A DNA stretch of 64,000 nt from Vibrio penaeicida (GCF_002933855.1 NZ_BFAQ01000044.1:1-64000), one strand, 5' to 3'; counted from the stretch's first letter, positions 43,883 through 54,086 are shown. Notes: generated by a model from the sequence alone, not told the origin. A program made the numbers and translations.

Positions 43883-45337
43883 ATGGAAAAGTTCTATCAG
43901 TTTGTCGCTCTGTTCAGCCTGGTTGCTTATTGGGTGCTCGTTGCAGGGGTTACCGTTCGCGTAGTACTTAAGCGCAGAGCTGTCAGCGTTTCTTTGGCTT
44001 GGTTGATGATCATCTACATCATCCCAATCCTTGGCGTTGCATGTTACTTTTTGTTTGGCGAACTGAACCTTGGAAGAAAACGAGCTGAACGCGCTCAACG
44101 TATGTTTTCCCCCTACGAATATTGGTTTAATCAGTTACACGATTGCCAAGCTCACCTTCCAGAATTAATGGAAGGACAAATTTCCCAAATTCACGATCTG
44201 TGTTCAAATCGTACTGGTATCCCTGCTCTTTGTGGCAATACGCTTTCATTGCAAACTTCTCCTGTAAAAATCCTTCAGTCTGTCATTGAAGATATTAAGT
44301 CGGCAAAGCACCACATACGAATGGAGTTCTACATCTGGCACCCCGGTGGATTGGCAGACTCCGTTGCATCCGCTTTGATACAAGCGTCAAAGCGAGGAGT
44401 TAAAGTTCAAGTACTTCTCGACTCCGCTGGTAGCCATCGTTTTTTTAAAAGCCATTGGAAAGCCATGATGGAAACAGCAGGCATTGAAGTCATTCATGCA
44501 CTTGCCGTTTCCCCTATGCGTGTATTCCTACGTCGGTTGGATTTACGTCAACACCGAAAAATCATTGTGGTGGATGACGAAGTTGCTTACACCGGTTCAA
44601 TGAACATGGTCGACCCTGCGCATTTCAAACAAGGTGCAGGTGTCGGGCAATGGATCGACGTCATGGTCCGAATTTCTGGACCAACCGTTAATGTTTTGTC
44701 GGCCATTCACGCATGGGATTGGGAAGTAGAAACAGGTAAACGAGAATTTCCCACCTTCCCTCATTGTCCTGTTGATCAAGAAAATGGTCTGCACCCAGTT
44801 CAAGTTGTTCCATCGGGTCCTGGGATGCCTGAAAACCTAATTCAACAAGTTATGATTCTTTCCATCAATCAGGCGAAAGAATCCGTCAGAATCACTACAC
44901 CCTACTTTGTCCCAAGCGATCAGTTACTAGAGACGCTGAAAATGACGGCACAACGCGGTGTTAAAGTGCAACTTATTATTCCCCACCGCAATGATTCCAT
45001 TATGGTGAAATGGGCATCTAAGGCGTTTTATAGCGAGTTGTTAAATTCAGGTATTGAAATCTATGAATTCCGCGGCGGTTTATTACACACCAAATCGGTC
45101 GTCATCGATCAACATCAATGCTTGATTGGTACAGTAAACCTAGATATGCGTAGTCTTTGGCTGAACTTCGAAGTAACTTTAGCTGTAGATGACGCTTCTT
45201 TCACAAAAGAGCTTTACTGGCTTCAAGAGTCTTACATCGAAAATGCGCATAAAATCGAGTCGGCTACATGGTCGGAGCGAGGAATTGTCCATCGAATTTT
45301 TGAACGTGCCTATTTCTTACTCAGCCCCCTTCTTTAA
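43883..45337 (+). CDS. cls: Cardiolipin synthase
   Basis: A 484-residue inner-membrane enzyme. Two N-terminal segments (residues 5-25 and 35-57) precede two phospholipase D (HKD) domains: QHRKIIVVDDEVAYTGSMN and HTKSVVIDQHQCLIGTVN. It condenses two phosphatidylglycerol molecules (ClsA type) to cardiolipin. ATG 43883 starts a standard protein; the AGGA site is unusually close (two bases), so a TTG start at 43871 is a possible alternative. Confidence 0.94.
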   Translation: MEKFYQFVALFSLVAYWVLVAGVTVRVVLKRRAVSVSLAWLMIIYIIPILGVACYFLFGELNLGRKRAERAQRMFSPYEYWFNQLHDCQAHLPELMEGQISQIHDLCSNRTGIPALCGNTLSLQTSPVKILQSVIEDIKSAKHHIRMEFYIWHPGGLADSVASALIQASKRGVKVQVLLDSAGSHRFFKSHWKAMMETAGIEVIHALAVSPMRVFLRRLDLRQHRKIIVVDDEVAYTGSMNMVDPAHFKQGAGVGQWIDVMVRISGPTVNVLSAIHAWDWEVETGKREFPTFPHCPVDQENGLHPVQVVPSGPGMPENLIQQVMILSINQAKESVRITTPYFVPSDQLLETLKMTAQRGVKVQLIIPHRNDSIMVKWASKAFYSELLNSGIEIYEFRGGLLHTKSVVIDQHQCLIGTVNLDMRSLWLNFEVTLAVDDASFTKELYWLQESYIENAHKIESATWSERGIVHRIFERAYFLLSPLL

Positions 45338-45412
45338 AGGGAAATAACACTTGCGTTCCCCCCTCTTAAAATGGTTTAAATAGAGTAAATTTTAATGGGA
45401 CAAGGAAAAAGA

Positions 45413-46621
45413 ATGTCTGAGAAATACCAGACCAAGCTGGTCACAGCAGGACGCAGTAAGAAATGGACAAATGGCGTAGTTAACCCTCCAGTACAGCGTG
45501 CATCAACGGTCGTTTTCAATACGGTTGCAGAAAAACATAAAGCCACTTCAGAGCGCCAAGGGCACACCCTTTTTTATGGACGAAGAGGCACTCAGACACA
45601 TTTTGCTTTCCAAGAAGCTATGGTTGAAATCGAAGGTGGTGCTGGCTGTGCACTGTACCCTTGTGGCACAGCAGCAATTACCAGCGCTATTCTTTCCTTT
45701 GTTGAGTCTGGTGATCATATATTAATGGTCGACACCTGCTATGAGCCAACACGTGATTTCTGCAACGTGATGCTAAAAAAAATGGGTGTCGAGACAACCT
45801 ATTACGACCCAATGATCGGAGAAGGAATTCGCGACCTCATTCAACCAAACACTAAAATTTTATTCACCGAATCCCCTGGCTCTATCACCATGGAAGTGCA
45901 GGATTTGCCTACTTTGTCCAAAATTGCTCACGAAAGCGACATTATTGTTATGCTGGACAATACATGGGGAGCGGGCGTTAACCTTTCTCCATTTGAGTAC
46001 GGTGTGGACATTTCCATTCAAGCAGCCACAAAATACATTGTGGGTCACTCCGACGTTATGCTAGGCACTGCAGTCGCTTCAGAGAAGTACTGGGATCAAC
46101 TTCGTGAACAAAGCTACTTGCTTGGGCAATGTGTCTCTCCCGATGATGCTTATTTAGGTCTACGAGGTCTGCGTACATTGGATGTTCGTTTGCGCCAACA
46201 CCACGAGAACAGCTTTAAAGTTGCCAAATGGTTAGAGTCTCGCCCCGAGGTGGACCATGTAAGACATCCGGCTCTAGAATCTTGTCCTGGTCATGAGTTC
46301 TATAAACGCGATTTCAAAGGCTCAAATGGCTTGTTTTCATTCGTACTGAAATCCTCTTACCCTCGAGCCACAACAGCACTATTGGATGGCATGAAGCACT
46401 TTAGCATGGGCTATTCATGGGGTGGATTTGAAAGCTTGATTTTGGCAAATGAACCTAAGAGCTTTAACTACCTAAGGACAGTCGCCAACCCTAATTTTGA
46501 AGGGACATTGATCCGTTTACATATAGGCTTAGAAGATACGGATGATTTGATCGCCGATCTAGAAGCGGGATTAGAGCGCTACAATGCCATTGTTCTAGAA
46601 AAAGCAACGTTGGGGCAATGA
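45413..46621 (+). CDS. metC: Cystathionine beta-lyase
   Basis: A 402-residue PLP enzyme of the Cys/Met metabolism family, cleaving cystathionine to homocysteine for methionine synthesis. The N-terminal VNPPVQRASTVVFNT, LYPCGTAAITSAILSF, LDNTWGAG and the PLP lysine in QAATKYIVGHSD fit MetC rather than MetB. ATG 45413 has AAGGA upstream. I see no clear MetJ box in the short upstream spacer. Confidence 0.93.
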   Translation: MSEKYQTKLVTAGRSKKWTNGVVNPPVQRASTVVFNTVAEKHKATSERQGHTLFYGRRGTQTHFAFQEAMVEIEGGAGCALYPCGTAAITSAILSFVESGDHILMVDTCYEPTRDFCNVMLKKMGVETTYYDPMIGEGIRDLIQPNTKILFTESPGSITMEVQDLPTLSKIAHESDIIVMLDNTWGAGVNLSPFEYGVDISIQAATKYIVGHSDVMLGTAVASEKYWDQLREQSYLLGQCVSPDDAYLGLRGLRTLDVRLRQHHENSFKVAKWLESRPEVDHVRHPALESCPGHEFYKRDFKGSNGLFSFVLKSSYPRATTALLDGMKHFSMGYSWGGFESLILANEPKSFNYLRTVANPNFEGTLIRLHIGLEDTDDLIADLEAGLERYNAIVLEKATLGQ

Positions 46622-46638
46622 TACCTTTTCCAAATGAA

Positions 46639-46664
46639 AACCCCAGCACTGCTGCTGGGGTTCT
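46639..46664. terminator. Hairpin between metC and tag, probably bidirectional terminator
   Basis: AACCCCAGCA pairs with TGCTGGGGTT around a short loop. The T run is short on the plus strand (TTCTAAT) and better on the minus strand (TTTTC). It separates two converging genes. Confidence 0.7.
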
Positions 46665-46702
46665 AATACAATATACGCCTTACGGTTGCTAGATCAGATT
46701 AT

Positions 46703-47257
46703 TCAGTATTTAGGGCAGTCTACTGTATGATCGTTCACCATCCCAACTGCCTGCATAAACGCATAACAGATGGTTTCACCAACAAACTTAAAGCCACGTT
46801 TTTTTAAAAACTTACTCATCTCTTTTGACTGTTCTGTTGACGCTGGCACTTGATCCGCGGACGTCCATTTATTGACCTTTGGTTTACCATCAACAAATTG
46901 CCAAAGCGCATTCGATAGAGAACCAAATTCCTTTTGAAGCTCTATGGTTGCACGCGCATTACTGTATACAGAAGCGATTTTTCCTTTGTGTCTAACGACG
47001 TCATAGTTTTCTAAAACATGCGCTACTTTAATTTCATCGTACGTAGCCAACTTTTCAATGTCGTAATTTTCGAAGGCGCTTCGATACCCTTCACGCTTTT
47101 TCAAAATAGTTATCCAGCTTAAACCAGCTTGCGCGCCTTCAAGCGTGATAAATTCGAATAAAACTTGGTCGTCATAGACAGGCACACCCCATTCAGTATC
47201 GTGATATGCCCTTTCCAATTCATGATTAGTCGCCCACGCACACGTCGTATCTGTCAT
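46703..47257 (-). CDS. tag: DNA-3-methyladenine glycosylase I
   Basis: A 184-residue base-excision enzyme that removes 3-methyladenine. Typical features: the zinc-ligand Cys near the N-terminus (CAWA), YHDTEWGVP, LEGAQAGLSW, and the C-terminal His and Cys (NDHTVDCPKY). Length agrees with the family. Confidence 0.96.
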   Translation of the reverse strand: MTDTTCAWATNHELERAYHDTEWGVPVYDDQVLFEFITLEGAQAGLSWITILKKREGYRSAFENYDIEKLATYDEIKVAHVLENYDVVRHKGKIASVYSNARATIELQKEFGSLSNALWQFVDGKPKVNKWTSADQVPASTEQSKEMSKFLKKRGFKFVGETICYAFMQAVGMVNDHTVDCPKY

Positions 47258-47336
47258 GCCATTTCCTTAAAGTTCAACTTCTGTCTTAACAGTTTAATAC
47301 CCAAGTAGCATCCATTCCAAGTAACCTAAAAATACA

Positions 47337-47362
47337 GTTAGCCCACCGTGAGGTGGGCTAAC
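47337..47362 (-). terminator. Terminator hairpin after the RND pump gene
   Basis: An 11-base perfect stem (GTTAGCCCACC at 47337-47347 with GGTGGGCTAAC at 47352-47362) lies 28 bases beyond the RND stop. On the minus strand it is followed by TGTATTTTTAG, so T-rich but not a clean run. Confidence 0.7.
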
Positions 47363-47390
47363 ATCTATGGCGTACTATCTACGTGCTGGC

Positions 47391-50300
47391 TTAGCTTTCA
47401 ACCTTCACTCTATGGAATAGACGATACAACACTGGTACGACAATAAGTGTCAGTACTGTCGCAAAACCCAATCCAAACATGATCGTTACCGCCATTGGTT
47501 TAAAGAAAATGTCTGGCAAGAGTGGAACAAGCCCTAAAATGGTCGTAATTGCCGCCATACATACAGGCCTTACACGGCTCAACGCAGCATCAACCACCGC
47601 AATATACGGATCCTTACCCGACTTCATCTCAATCTCAATTTGATCCAGAAGAACAATACCATTCTTCAACAGCATCCCAGACAAACTTAAGAAGCCCAAA
47701 AGCGCCATAAAACCAAATGGTGTATCGAACAGCAACAAACCACACGTTACACCAATGACTGCTAATGGAACGGTCAGCCATACGATCAATGGCTCCTTCA
47801 CTGAATTGAACAAGAACACTGTGATCAAGAACATGAATAGGTAGCCAAGAGGCATCGTCTTAAACAGGGATTCCTGCGCATCACGAGATGACTCGTACTC
47901 ACCGCCCCATTCTAGATAATAACCTGAAGGCATTTCAATGGCTTCAATCTGGGACATGAGTCGTTTCTGTAGCGTCGAGGCAGTTTCTTCTCCTAATGGA
48001 TCTGGGTCTGCCATTACCGTAAGCATTCGCTTGCGATCTTTTCTTACAATCAACGGGTCTTCCCAGCGAATGTCGTAGCCCAATGTGACTTGCTGCAACG
48101 GAATAAACTCACTTAGAGCTGGGCTCCAAATTTTCATCCCCTCGATGTTTCTCAAATCGACGCGTTCTTCTTCTGGTAGGCGAGATACGATAGGCATTAA
48201 CGTTGTGCCATCGCGATACACACCTATATTTTTACCAGAAAATGACATCATAAGAAGCTCATCAACATCTGACTTGGTGATACCGTAACGGCGTGCCTGA
48301 CTTTCGTTAAAGACGGGTTCCAGCACTTTGGTTCTTTCTCGCCAATCATGGCGAATGTTGTGCGTTCCTTTATCGGCATTCATTATGTCGATAACTTCTG
48401 CAGCAATACGTCGAAGCACTGTTGGATCGGATCCCACAACTCTCGCTTCAATCTTTGCACCACCGCCAGGACCAAGCTCAATGCGTTTTAGCTTATAGTT
48501 AATCTCTGGGAAATTAGCCTCAATGTATTCGCGTAAAGCTCCCATCAATGGATCAAGCTTCTCATGGCTGGTTACTCTAGTAGTAATTTCACCATAAGCC
48601 GCGTATGCCTTTTCAGGAGCATAGGTCAACATAAAGCGCTGTAAGCCTTGACCAGCTGTAGTGGTTATATGTTCTACACCCTCTTCTTGCTCTAGCCAAT
48701 CCGCGATCACTTTCAACTTGGTGTTTGTCGCTCTTATATCCGTTCCTTCGGGCATCCAAACGTCAACCATAAACATCGGCGTTGTCGATGATGGGAAGAA
48801 CGATTGCTTGATTTTAGTGAATCCGTATAGCGAGACGATCAAAGCAACGACAAGTACAACAACAGTCAACCATGCGCGCTTCATACAAAATTCTAAGAAA
48901 CCGCGGTAAAGCACAAATACCATACCGTTATACGGGTCTGAAGGCTCTTTACTCTTGTCAGTTTTCTGCTCTTTAAAGAACATATCTGCGAAGAAAGGCG
49001 TCAGTGAAATCGCGGTAAACCAACTCAGCATCAGTGAAATCAACAGAACCGTAAACAAGGTCCCACAATATTCACCCGTCGCATCGTCAGACAAACCGAT
49101 TGGAGCAAAAGCCGTAACAGCAATAACCGTAGCACCAAGAAGTGGCCATTTGGTTTGGGTTACAATATCTGTCGCAGCCTGTAACCTCGTTCGACCTTTT
49201 TGGGTGCCGATGAGTATCCCTTCCACAACCACAATCGCATTATCCACCAGCATCCCTAGTGCGATGACCAAAGCACCCAGTGAAATACGTTGTAAATCTA
49301 TGGCTAGATACTTCATAAATATGAAGGTACCAAATACCGTCAATAACAGAATCAAGCCGATTAACAAGCCAGATCGCAGCCCCATAAAGAACAGAAGCAC
49401 AACAATAACAATCGCTACAGCTTGCCCTAAGCTGACCACAAATCCGCTAACCGATTTATCTACCTCTTTCGGCTGGCTGTATATTTCTGATATTTCAATT
49501 CCGATGGGTTGCTGGTATTTCAGCTCGGCTAACCGACGGTCAAACCTTTCGCCTACTTCAACAACATTTACACCTTGGCTAAACGACACGCCTAAATTCA
49601 GCGCAACATGACCATTGTAAGTAATGATATTTTTAGGAACATCTACGTATCCACGCTTTATCTCGGCGACATCTCGTAAAAAGATTAGCCCTTGAGCGCC
49701 CCCTTCCGTCAGAATCAAATCACCAAGCTTATCGACGTTTTCGAACTCACCTGTTGGCTGAATACGGATATATTCATCGCCGATTCGAATCGCTCCGGCA
49801 TCACTGACGGTGTTCTGGGTGGATAGAAGATTGAATACCGTGCTTGGCGCAATTCCTAATGTACTCATTCTCTTCATTGAAATCTCAATGAACACTTGCT
49901 CTTGCTGTTGCCCCGATACATTCACTTTACCGACGCCATCAACAAGCTCTAAATCTCGGCGAAGGTAGTCGACATAATCCAGCAACTCCTTGTATGTGTA
50001 ACCATCCCCTGTAACAGCAAGCAGAATTCCGTAAACATCCCCAAAGTCATCAATAACTTGAGTAGGGTTAACACCAGGAGGCAGTTGAGACTGGGTATCG
50101 TTCACTTTACGACGAAGTTCATCCCATATTTGTGGCAAATCGTCGGGACCATAATTACTTTTCATCGTCACACTGATTTGCGATAACCCACGTGAAGATG
50201 TCGAATTAACTTCATCTACATAAGTTAACTGCTGGATGGCTTTTTCTAGCGGGTAAGTGACTTCCTCTTCAACCTGAAGTGGAGTAGCACCCGGGTAAGA

Positions 50301-50483
50301 CGTTATGATCATGGCATCTTTAATGGTGAATGCCGGATCTTCCAAACGACCTAACCCAAAGAACGCCGATACACCACCAATCAAAAAGATAAGTGCTACC
50401 ATCCAGCTGATCACGCGGTTTTTAATGAAATACGCAGCGACGCCTTTCTCTTCAGGATTTAGTGGCTGGTTTGCATTACTCAT
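47391..50483 (-). CDS. RND efflux pump permease, HAE1/AcrB-type
   Basis: A 1030-residue inner-membrane pump of usual length with 12 membrane segments and two large periplasmic loops. The proton-relay Asp lies in the conserved segment GMLVDNAIVVVEGI of helix 4. It resembles the pump of Vibrio operons that carry two adaptor genes (the VexIJK/VmeTUV arrangement). Its start overlaps the adaptor stop by four bases. No outer-membrane TolC gene is here, so it must use an unlinked one. Substrates not readable. Confidence 0.94.
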   Translation of the reverse strand: MSNANQPLNPEEKGVAAYFIKNRVISWMVALIFLIGGVSAFFGLGRLEDPAFTIKDAMIITSYPGATPLQVEEEVTYPLEKAIQQLTYVDEVNSTSSRGLSQISVTMKSNYGPDDLPQIWDELRRKVNDTQSQLPPGVNPTQVIDDFGDVYGILLAVTGDGYTYKELLDYVDYLRRDLELVDGVGKVNVSGQQQEQVFIEISMKRMSTLGIAPSTVFNLLSTQNTVSDAGAIRIGDEYIRIQPTGEFENVDKLGDLILTEGGAQGLIFLRDVAEIKRGYVDVPKNIITYNGHVALNLGVSFSQGVNVVEVGERFDRRLAELKYQQPIGIEISEIYSQPKEVDKSVSGFVVSLGQAVAIVIVVLLFFMGLRSGLLIGLILLLTVFGTFIFMKYLAIDLQRISLGALVIALGMLVDNAIVVVEGILIGTQKGRTRLQAATDIVTQTKWPLLGATVIAVTAFAPIGLSDDATGEYCGTLFTVLLISLMLSWFTAISLTPFFADMFFKEQKTDKSKEPSDPYNGMVFVLYRGFLEFCMKRAWLTVVVLVVALIVSLYGFTKIKQSFFPSSTTPMFMVDVWMPEGTDIRATNTKLKVIADWLEQEEGVEHITTTAGQGLQRFMLTYAPEKAYAAYGEITTRVTSHEKLDPLMGALREYIEANFPEINYKLKRIELGPGGGAKIEARVVGSDPTVLRRIAAEVIDIMNADKGTHNIRHDWRERTKVLEPVFNESQARRYGITKSDVDELLMMSFSGKNIGVYRDGTTLMPIVSRLPEEERVDLRNIEGMKIWSPALSEFIPLQQVTLGYDIRWEDPLIVRKDRKRMLTVMADPDPLGEETASTLQKRLMSQIEAIEMPSGYYLEWGGEYESSRDAQESLFKTMPLGYLFMFLITVFLFNSVKEPLIVWLTVPLAVIGVTCGLLLFDTPFGFMALLGFLSLSGMLLKNGIVLLDQIEIEMKSGKDPYIAVVDAALSRVRPVCMAAITTILGLVPLLPDIFFKPMAVTIMFGLGFATVLTLIVVPVLYRLFHRVKVES

Positions 50484-51559
50484 TGACCTGCCCCCTGCTT
50501 GACTAATTCTACTTTCATACCATTACGCAATCTCGCAACACCAGCGGTTACAATCCGCTGCCCCTGCTCTAATCCCTCGATTATTTGAACTTCGCTCAGG
50601 TTTACTTTCCCAGTTACGATCGGTGTTTTTTGCGCAATATTGTTTTCGTCTATTACCCAAACAAACTTATTGTTCCGGTCCAAATTATCACCGTCGCTAT
50701 TGAATATCGCTTCAATGGGAGCGCTAATTCCTAGACGGAAATTAAGCCCCTGGTTTTGACCTTGTGCCGCTACTTCAACAGCCATACCATCCAGAATAAT
50801 GGTGTCGTCCGGCATTGGCATAGTAAGCGTTACGTTGTAAGTCGCGGTTTTAGGGTCAGGCTCGGTGGTGTATTCCTTAATTACCGCAGGGTATTCCACC
50901 CCTTCTTTCAAACGCACGACAACTTGAATGTTTTCAATATCCAAATCTTTAGGCTGTGCAACAAACAATCTGTCTGGTATCTGCACTAACACATCCACTT
51001 GCTCTGTGCTGTGTATATTCACGATGTGCTGACCAACTTGAATATTTTCAAACTGATCAACGTTAACGCGAGAAATGATCCCCGACATCGGAGCAAGTAG
51101 TTTGGTAAAAGAAAGATGAAGTTTGGCGAGTTCAAGTTCAGCTAATGCTATTTCTCTTTGAGCAGCAAGTTCATCAAATTGCGATTGCGCTAGAAGCCCC
51201 TTTTTAACCAAAGGCTCTGACCGACGATATTGACTATCCGCAACAGAGAACTTTGCCTGAGCGTTATTAACTTTCAATTGGTAGTCGGTAGGATCAAGCT
51301 GCGCGATAACTTGCCCTTTTTTAACGCGATCACCTTCCTTTGCAGTTAATTTACTGATTTCGCCAGACACTCGAAAACTCAGCGCGGATTTGTCGGCCGC
51401 CTCAGCGACGGCTGGGAAAAACATTTGTTCTTTTTGAATGGACTCTCCGAGTTCAACGACTTTCACTCTGGGCAAAGGCTTATCTTCCACCGCAGTAACT
51501 TGACCGCAACCCGACAATATAGATACCGCAAGTAATGTTAAAGGTACTTTAATATTCAT
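50480..51559 (-). CDS. RND efflux periplasmic adaptor (second)
   Basis: A 359-residue membrane-fusion protein with a lipobox (LSGCG, Cys18). It has the lipoyl-like domain split around a helical hairpin (ALSFRVSGEI ... APMSGIISRVNV) and a beta-barrel domain. It is the second of two adjacent adaptors and is coupled to the pump gene. The two adaptors are clearly related (matching VAEAADKSALSFRVSG and TSEAGDKAVLAFRVPG segments). Confidence 0.9.
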   Translation of the reverse strand: MNIKVPLTLLAVSILSGCGQVTAVEDKPLPRVKVVELGESIQKEQMFFPAVAEAADKSALSFRVSGEISKLTAKEGDRVKKGQVIAQLDPTDYQLKVNNAQAKFSVADSQYRRSEPLVKKGLLAQSQFDELAAQREIALAELELAKLHLSFTKLLAPMSGIISRVNVDQFENIQVGQHIVNIHSTEQVDVLVQIPDRLFVAQPKDLDIENIQVVVRLKEGVEYPAVIKEYTTEPDPKTATYNVTLTMPMPDDTIILDGMAVEVAAQGQNQGLNFRLGISAPIEAIFNSDGDNLDRNNKFVWVIDENNIAQKTPIVTGKVNLSEVQIIEGLEQGQRIVTAGVARLRNGMKVELVKQGAGQ

Positions 51560-51560
51560 A

Positions 51561-52595
51561 TTACAGACCTCGCTCCTTAATCCACTCGCGCACTTTCATG
51601 CCTTCTTTCAATTTTGAAACGCCGGAAATAACAATCTGATCGCCATCTTCGAGGCCACTGATAATGTGATAGCTATCATCCAAGCTCACAGAAGTGTTCT
51701 CAACAGAGCCATCGCTGTTTCTTTTCCATACGTAGGATTGCCCTTCACTCATCATTACAGCGCTTGAAGGAATCGTTGTTTCTCTCCCCTCAGGAATTTC
51801 TACACGTACAATGCCCGACATACCTGGCAGTAAACCGACGTCTTCTGGTCTTTCCATCACCATGGTCACTTTATAACTGTTGGTTTTTGGATCCGCTTCC
51901 GTGTCTATTTCTTGGAAAGTAAGAGGGAATGTACGATCAAGGTACGTATCAAATTTCATTTCTGCAGAAACAACGTCACCAATGGAAAAACGACGGAATA
52001 TGTGTTCTGGAAGCTGGAATACAACTTTCAAAATCCGATCAGTTTGGATGTTCATTACCCCTTGTTGTGCGCCTACAAATTCAAAATTTTGGGCATTAAC
52101 GATGGAAATGGTTCCACTGTAAGGCGCTTTAAGCGAGGCATAACTTACATTTGCTTTCGCTTGATCTAAACTCGCCAGCGCTGAGCTATGATTCGCAGCA
52201 GCTTTATCGAAGTCTTGCTCTGAAACTACCTTGTCTTTACGAAGTTTCTTGAATCGTAAATATTGCACTTCAGCCAAGTTAAAATTCGCTTGCGCTTGTT
52301 TCAACAGTTGTTGGTATTCATCAGGATTAAGCGTGGCAAGAATATCGCCTTTGTTGACTTGCTTACCCGCTGTTGCAGGAATCGATTGAAGTTGACCTGG
52401 CACACGAAACGCCAACACAGCTTTATCTCCAGCTTCAGAAGTAGCAGGGAACTCGCGGAAAAGTTGCTTTTCACTAAGGGAAATGGTGAGGAGTTTTGCA
52501 GGTCGGGATTCTGGTTCGGGTACAGGGGGTAACTCTCGACCACAACCAGCTAAAGTTACGACGGATAGAGCAAGTATATGAAATTTGAAACGCAT
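51561..52595 (-). CDS. RND efflux periplasmic adaptor (first)
   Basis: A 344-residue membrane-fusion lipoprotein (lipobox LAGC, Cys18 of the chosen start). ATG 52595 follows GGATG at a plausible distance and gives a normal signal peptide; the frame could start 15 bases earlier. Lipoyl half-motifs VLAFRVPGQL and APYSGTISIVNA frame the helical hairpin. First gene of the operon. A heteromeric adaptor with its neighbour is likely. Confidence 0.9.
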   Translation of the reverse strand: MRFKFHILALSVVTLAGCGRELPPVPEPESRPAKLLTISLSEKQLFREFPATSEAGDKAVLAFRVPGQLQSIPATAGKQVNKGDILATLNPDEYQQLLKQAQANFNLAEVQYLRFKKLRKDKVVSEQDFDKAAANHSSALASLDQAKANVSYASLKAPYSGTISIVNAQNFEFVGAQQGVMNIQTDRILKVVFQLPEHIFRRFSIGDVVSAEMKFDTYLDRTFPLTFQEIDTEADPKTNSYKVTMVMERPEDVGLLPGMSGIVRVEIPEGRETTIPSSAVMMSEGQSYVWKRNSDGSVENTSVSLDDSYHIISGLEDGDQIVISGVSKLKEGMKVREWIKERGL

Positions 52596-52726
52596 AGCGT
52601 GTTCATCCATGTTTTGAAACTTCGTAATAACATAGATGAAAACGGATATGCGTTCCAGTGCAATTCAGAGATAAATGTATGAAATCTAACTTCTTGTTTC
52701 ATGCTCCCTGAAACACGTACAGAATG

Positions 52727-53119
52727 TTAGAGATTCTTAAACTCTCGATTAACTTTGAAAGCGTCTGACGTTACGTACGCTTCCATGTTTTGTATCGAAG
52801 CTTCGAGATCAGACAGTTCACGTTCTAGGTTATGAATCACTTGGCTAGGAGTACCTCCTGACTGCCAAGGCTTGCTTTTCAACTTGTGCTCAAATTGAGG
52901 TGCACTACTTTGTTTAATACTTTTCGGTTTCTTCTCTAGCATTAATGCTAACGCGATGTAAGCGACAATAACAAAAAAGCCAAAACCTAGTAACGCTGCT
53001 GACACGACCAAAATCCTAACTAACCAGATTTCGGCACCAAAGTACTGTGCTACGCCGGCACAAATGCCGGCGATTTTTCCATTTTCAGGGTCTTTATATA
53101 AGCTCTTCTTTTGGCTCAT
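52727..53119 (-). CDS. pspC: Phage shock protein C
   Basis: A 130-residue inner-membrane protein: N-terminal PspC domain (KSLYKDPENGKIAGICAGVAQYFG) with a membrane segment (VRILVVSAALLGFGFFVIVAYIALAL), then a cytoplasmic or periplasmic tail with a coiled coil (LERELSDLEASIQNMEAYV). It works with PspB as the membrane-stress sensor that releases PspF from PspA. It overlaps pspB by four bases. Confidence 0.95.
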   Translation of the reverse strand: MSQKKSLYKDPENGKIAGICAGVAQYFGAEIWLVRILVVSAALLGFGFFVIVAYIALALMLEKKPKSIKQSSAPQFEHKLKSKPWQSGGTPSQVIHNLERELSDLEASIQNMEAYVTSDAFKVNREFKNL

Positions 53120-53346
53120 TGATTTTGCCTCCAGTTTGGCGATTCAGCATCGAGAATACGCTCTAGCGTTTGAACTCGTTGCTGCATCGACTCTGCGTGG
53201 CGAGTGATGGATTGCAGCTTTTCAAAGTCTTCGTCTGACAATCCCTGCGCCGTTTTACGTTTACTGCGATAGTGCAGCACTAGCCATATTGGTGCCACAA
53301 AGATTAGAAATACAATCAATGGGGCTGTGATAAACGCTGCTGACAT
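53116..53346 (-). CDS. pspB: Phage shock protein B
   Basis: A 76-residue protein: one N-terminal membrane segment (FITAPLIVFLIFVAPIWLVLHY), then the cytoplasmic coiled coil with the conserved GLSDEDFEKLQSI and DAESPNWR end. It is the partner of PspC in stress sensing. It lies 20 bases after pspA. Confidence 0.95.
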   Translation of the reverse strand: MSAAFITAPLIVFLIFVAPIWLVLHYRSKRKTAQGLSDEDFEKLQSITRHAESMQQRVQTLERILDAESPNWRQNQ

Positions 53347-53366
53347 ACAGAGACTCCGTTAGTTAA

Positions 53367-54038
53367 TTACTTGTCTTCTTTATTTTGACTCATTTGCTCT
53401 TTCATTTTTGCGAGCTCTTTTTCAATCTCGTCTTGTGCTTGCAACTCTGCGAACTCTTGATCCAGAGAGCGTCCTGTCGATGTAAAGCTATCTGCTTCCG
53501 CTTCTAGTTCATCTATTTTACGCTCGTACTGCTCAAATTTGGACATCGCTTCTGCGGTGCGACTAGTGTGCAGGTGCTTTTGCACATCACGGCGGTTACC
53601 AGCAGCTTGGCGACGAATCACAAGCGCTTGTTGTTTGGCGCGAGTTTCGTTGATCTTGGCTTCAAGCTTACCAATCTCACCGGTTAACTTAGTAATGGTT
53701 TCATCAACTAGCGTTTGCTCTGTGTGTAAGCCACGCGCCATTTCTTCCAGTTTTTGCTTTTCAATTAGCGCAGAGCGAGCCAAGTCTTCACGCTGTTTGG
53801 TAAGTGCAAGTGTTGCCTTCTCTTGCCATTCTTCGATTTGACGCTCTACTGTATCAACACGGCGAGACAATTCTTTTTTGTCCGCAATGGCGCGAGCAGA
53901 GTTTGTGCGTACTTCAACCAACGTGTCTTCCATTTCCTGAATGATAAGACGAATCATTTTTTCAGGATCTTCAGCTTTGTCGAGAAGTGAGCTGATGTTT
54001 GAATTCACGATGTCCGCAAAGCGAGAAAAAATACCCAT
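53367..54038 (-). CDS. pspA: Phage shock protein A
   Basis: A 223-residue coiled-coil protein (IM30 family) that binds the inner membrane to maintain integrity and holds PspF inactive. N-terminal MGIFSRFADIVNSNISSLLDKAEDPEKM is diagnostic, with the typical MEDTLVEVR and the C-terminal coiled coils. It is transcribed from a sigma-54 type promoter (54087-54102). The ribosome site AGGAG precedes it. Confidence 0.97.
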   Translation of the reverse strand: MGIFSRFADIVNSNISSLLDKAEDPEKMIRLIIQEMEDTLVEVRTNSARAIADKKELSRRVDTVERQIEEWQEKATLALTKQREDLARSALIEKQKLEEMARGLHTEQTLVDETITKLTGEIGKLEAKINETRAKQQALVIRRQAAGNRRDVQKHLHTSRTAEAMSKFEQYERKIDELEAEADSFTSTGRSLDQEFAELQAQDEIEKELAKMKEQMSQNKEDK

Positions 54039-54086
54039 AATTGATCTCCTGTTTATGACTGTTCAACTTGGTATGGTTTCTATAAT

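Noticed and set aside
47297..47330. A third full copy of the dispersed inverted repeat
   Set aside because: Only CCAAGTA-type half sites in direct orientation are present, so it does not form the palindrome.
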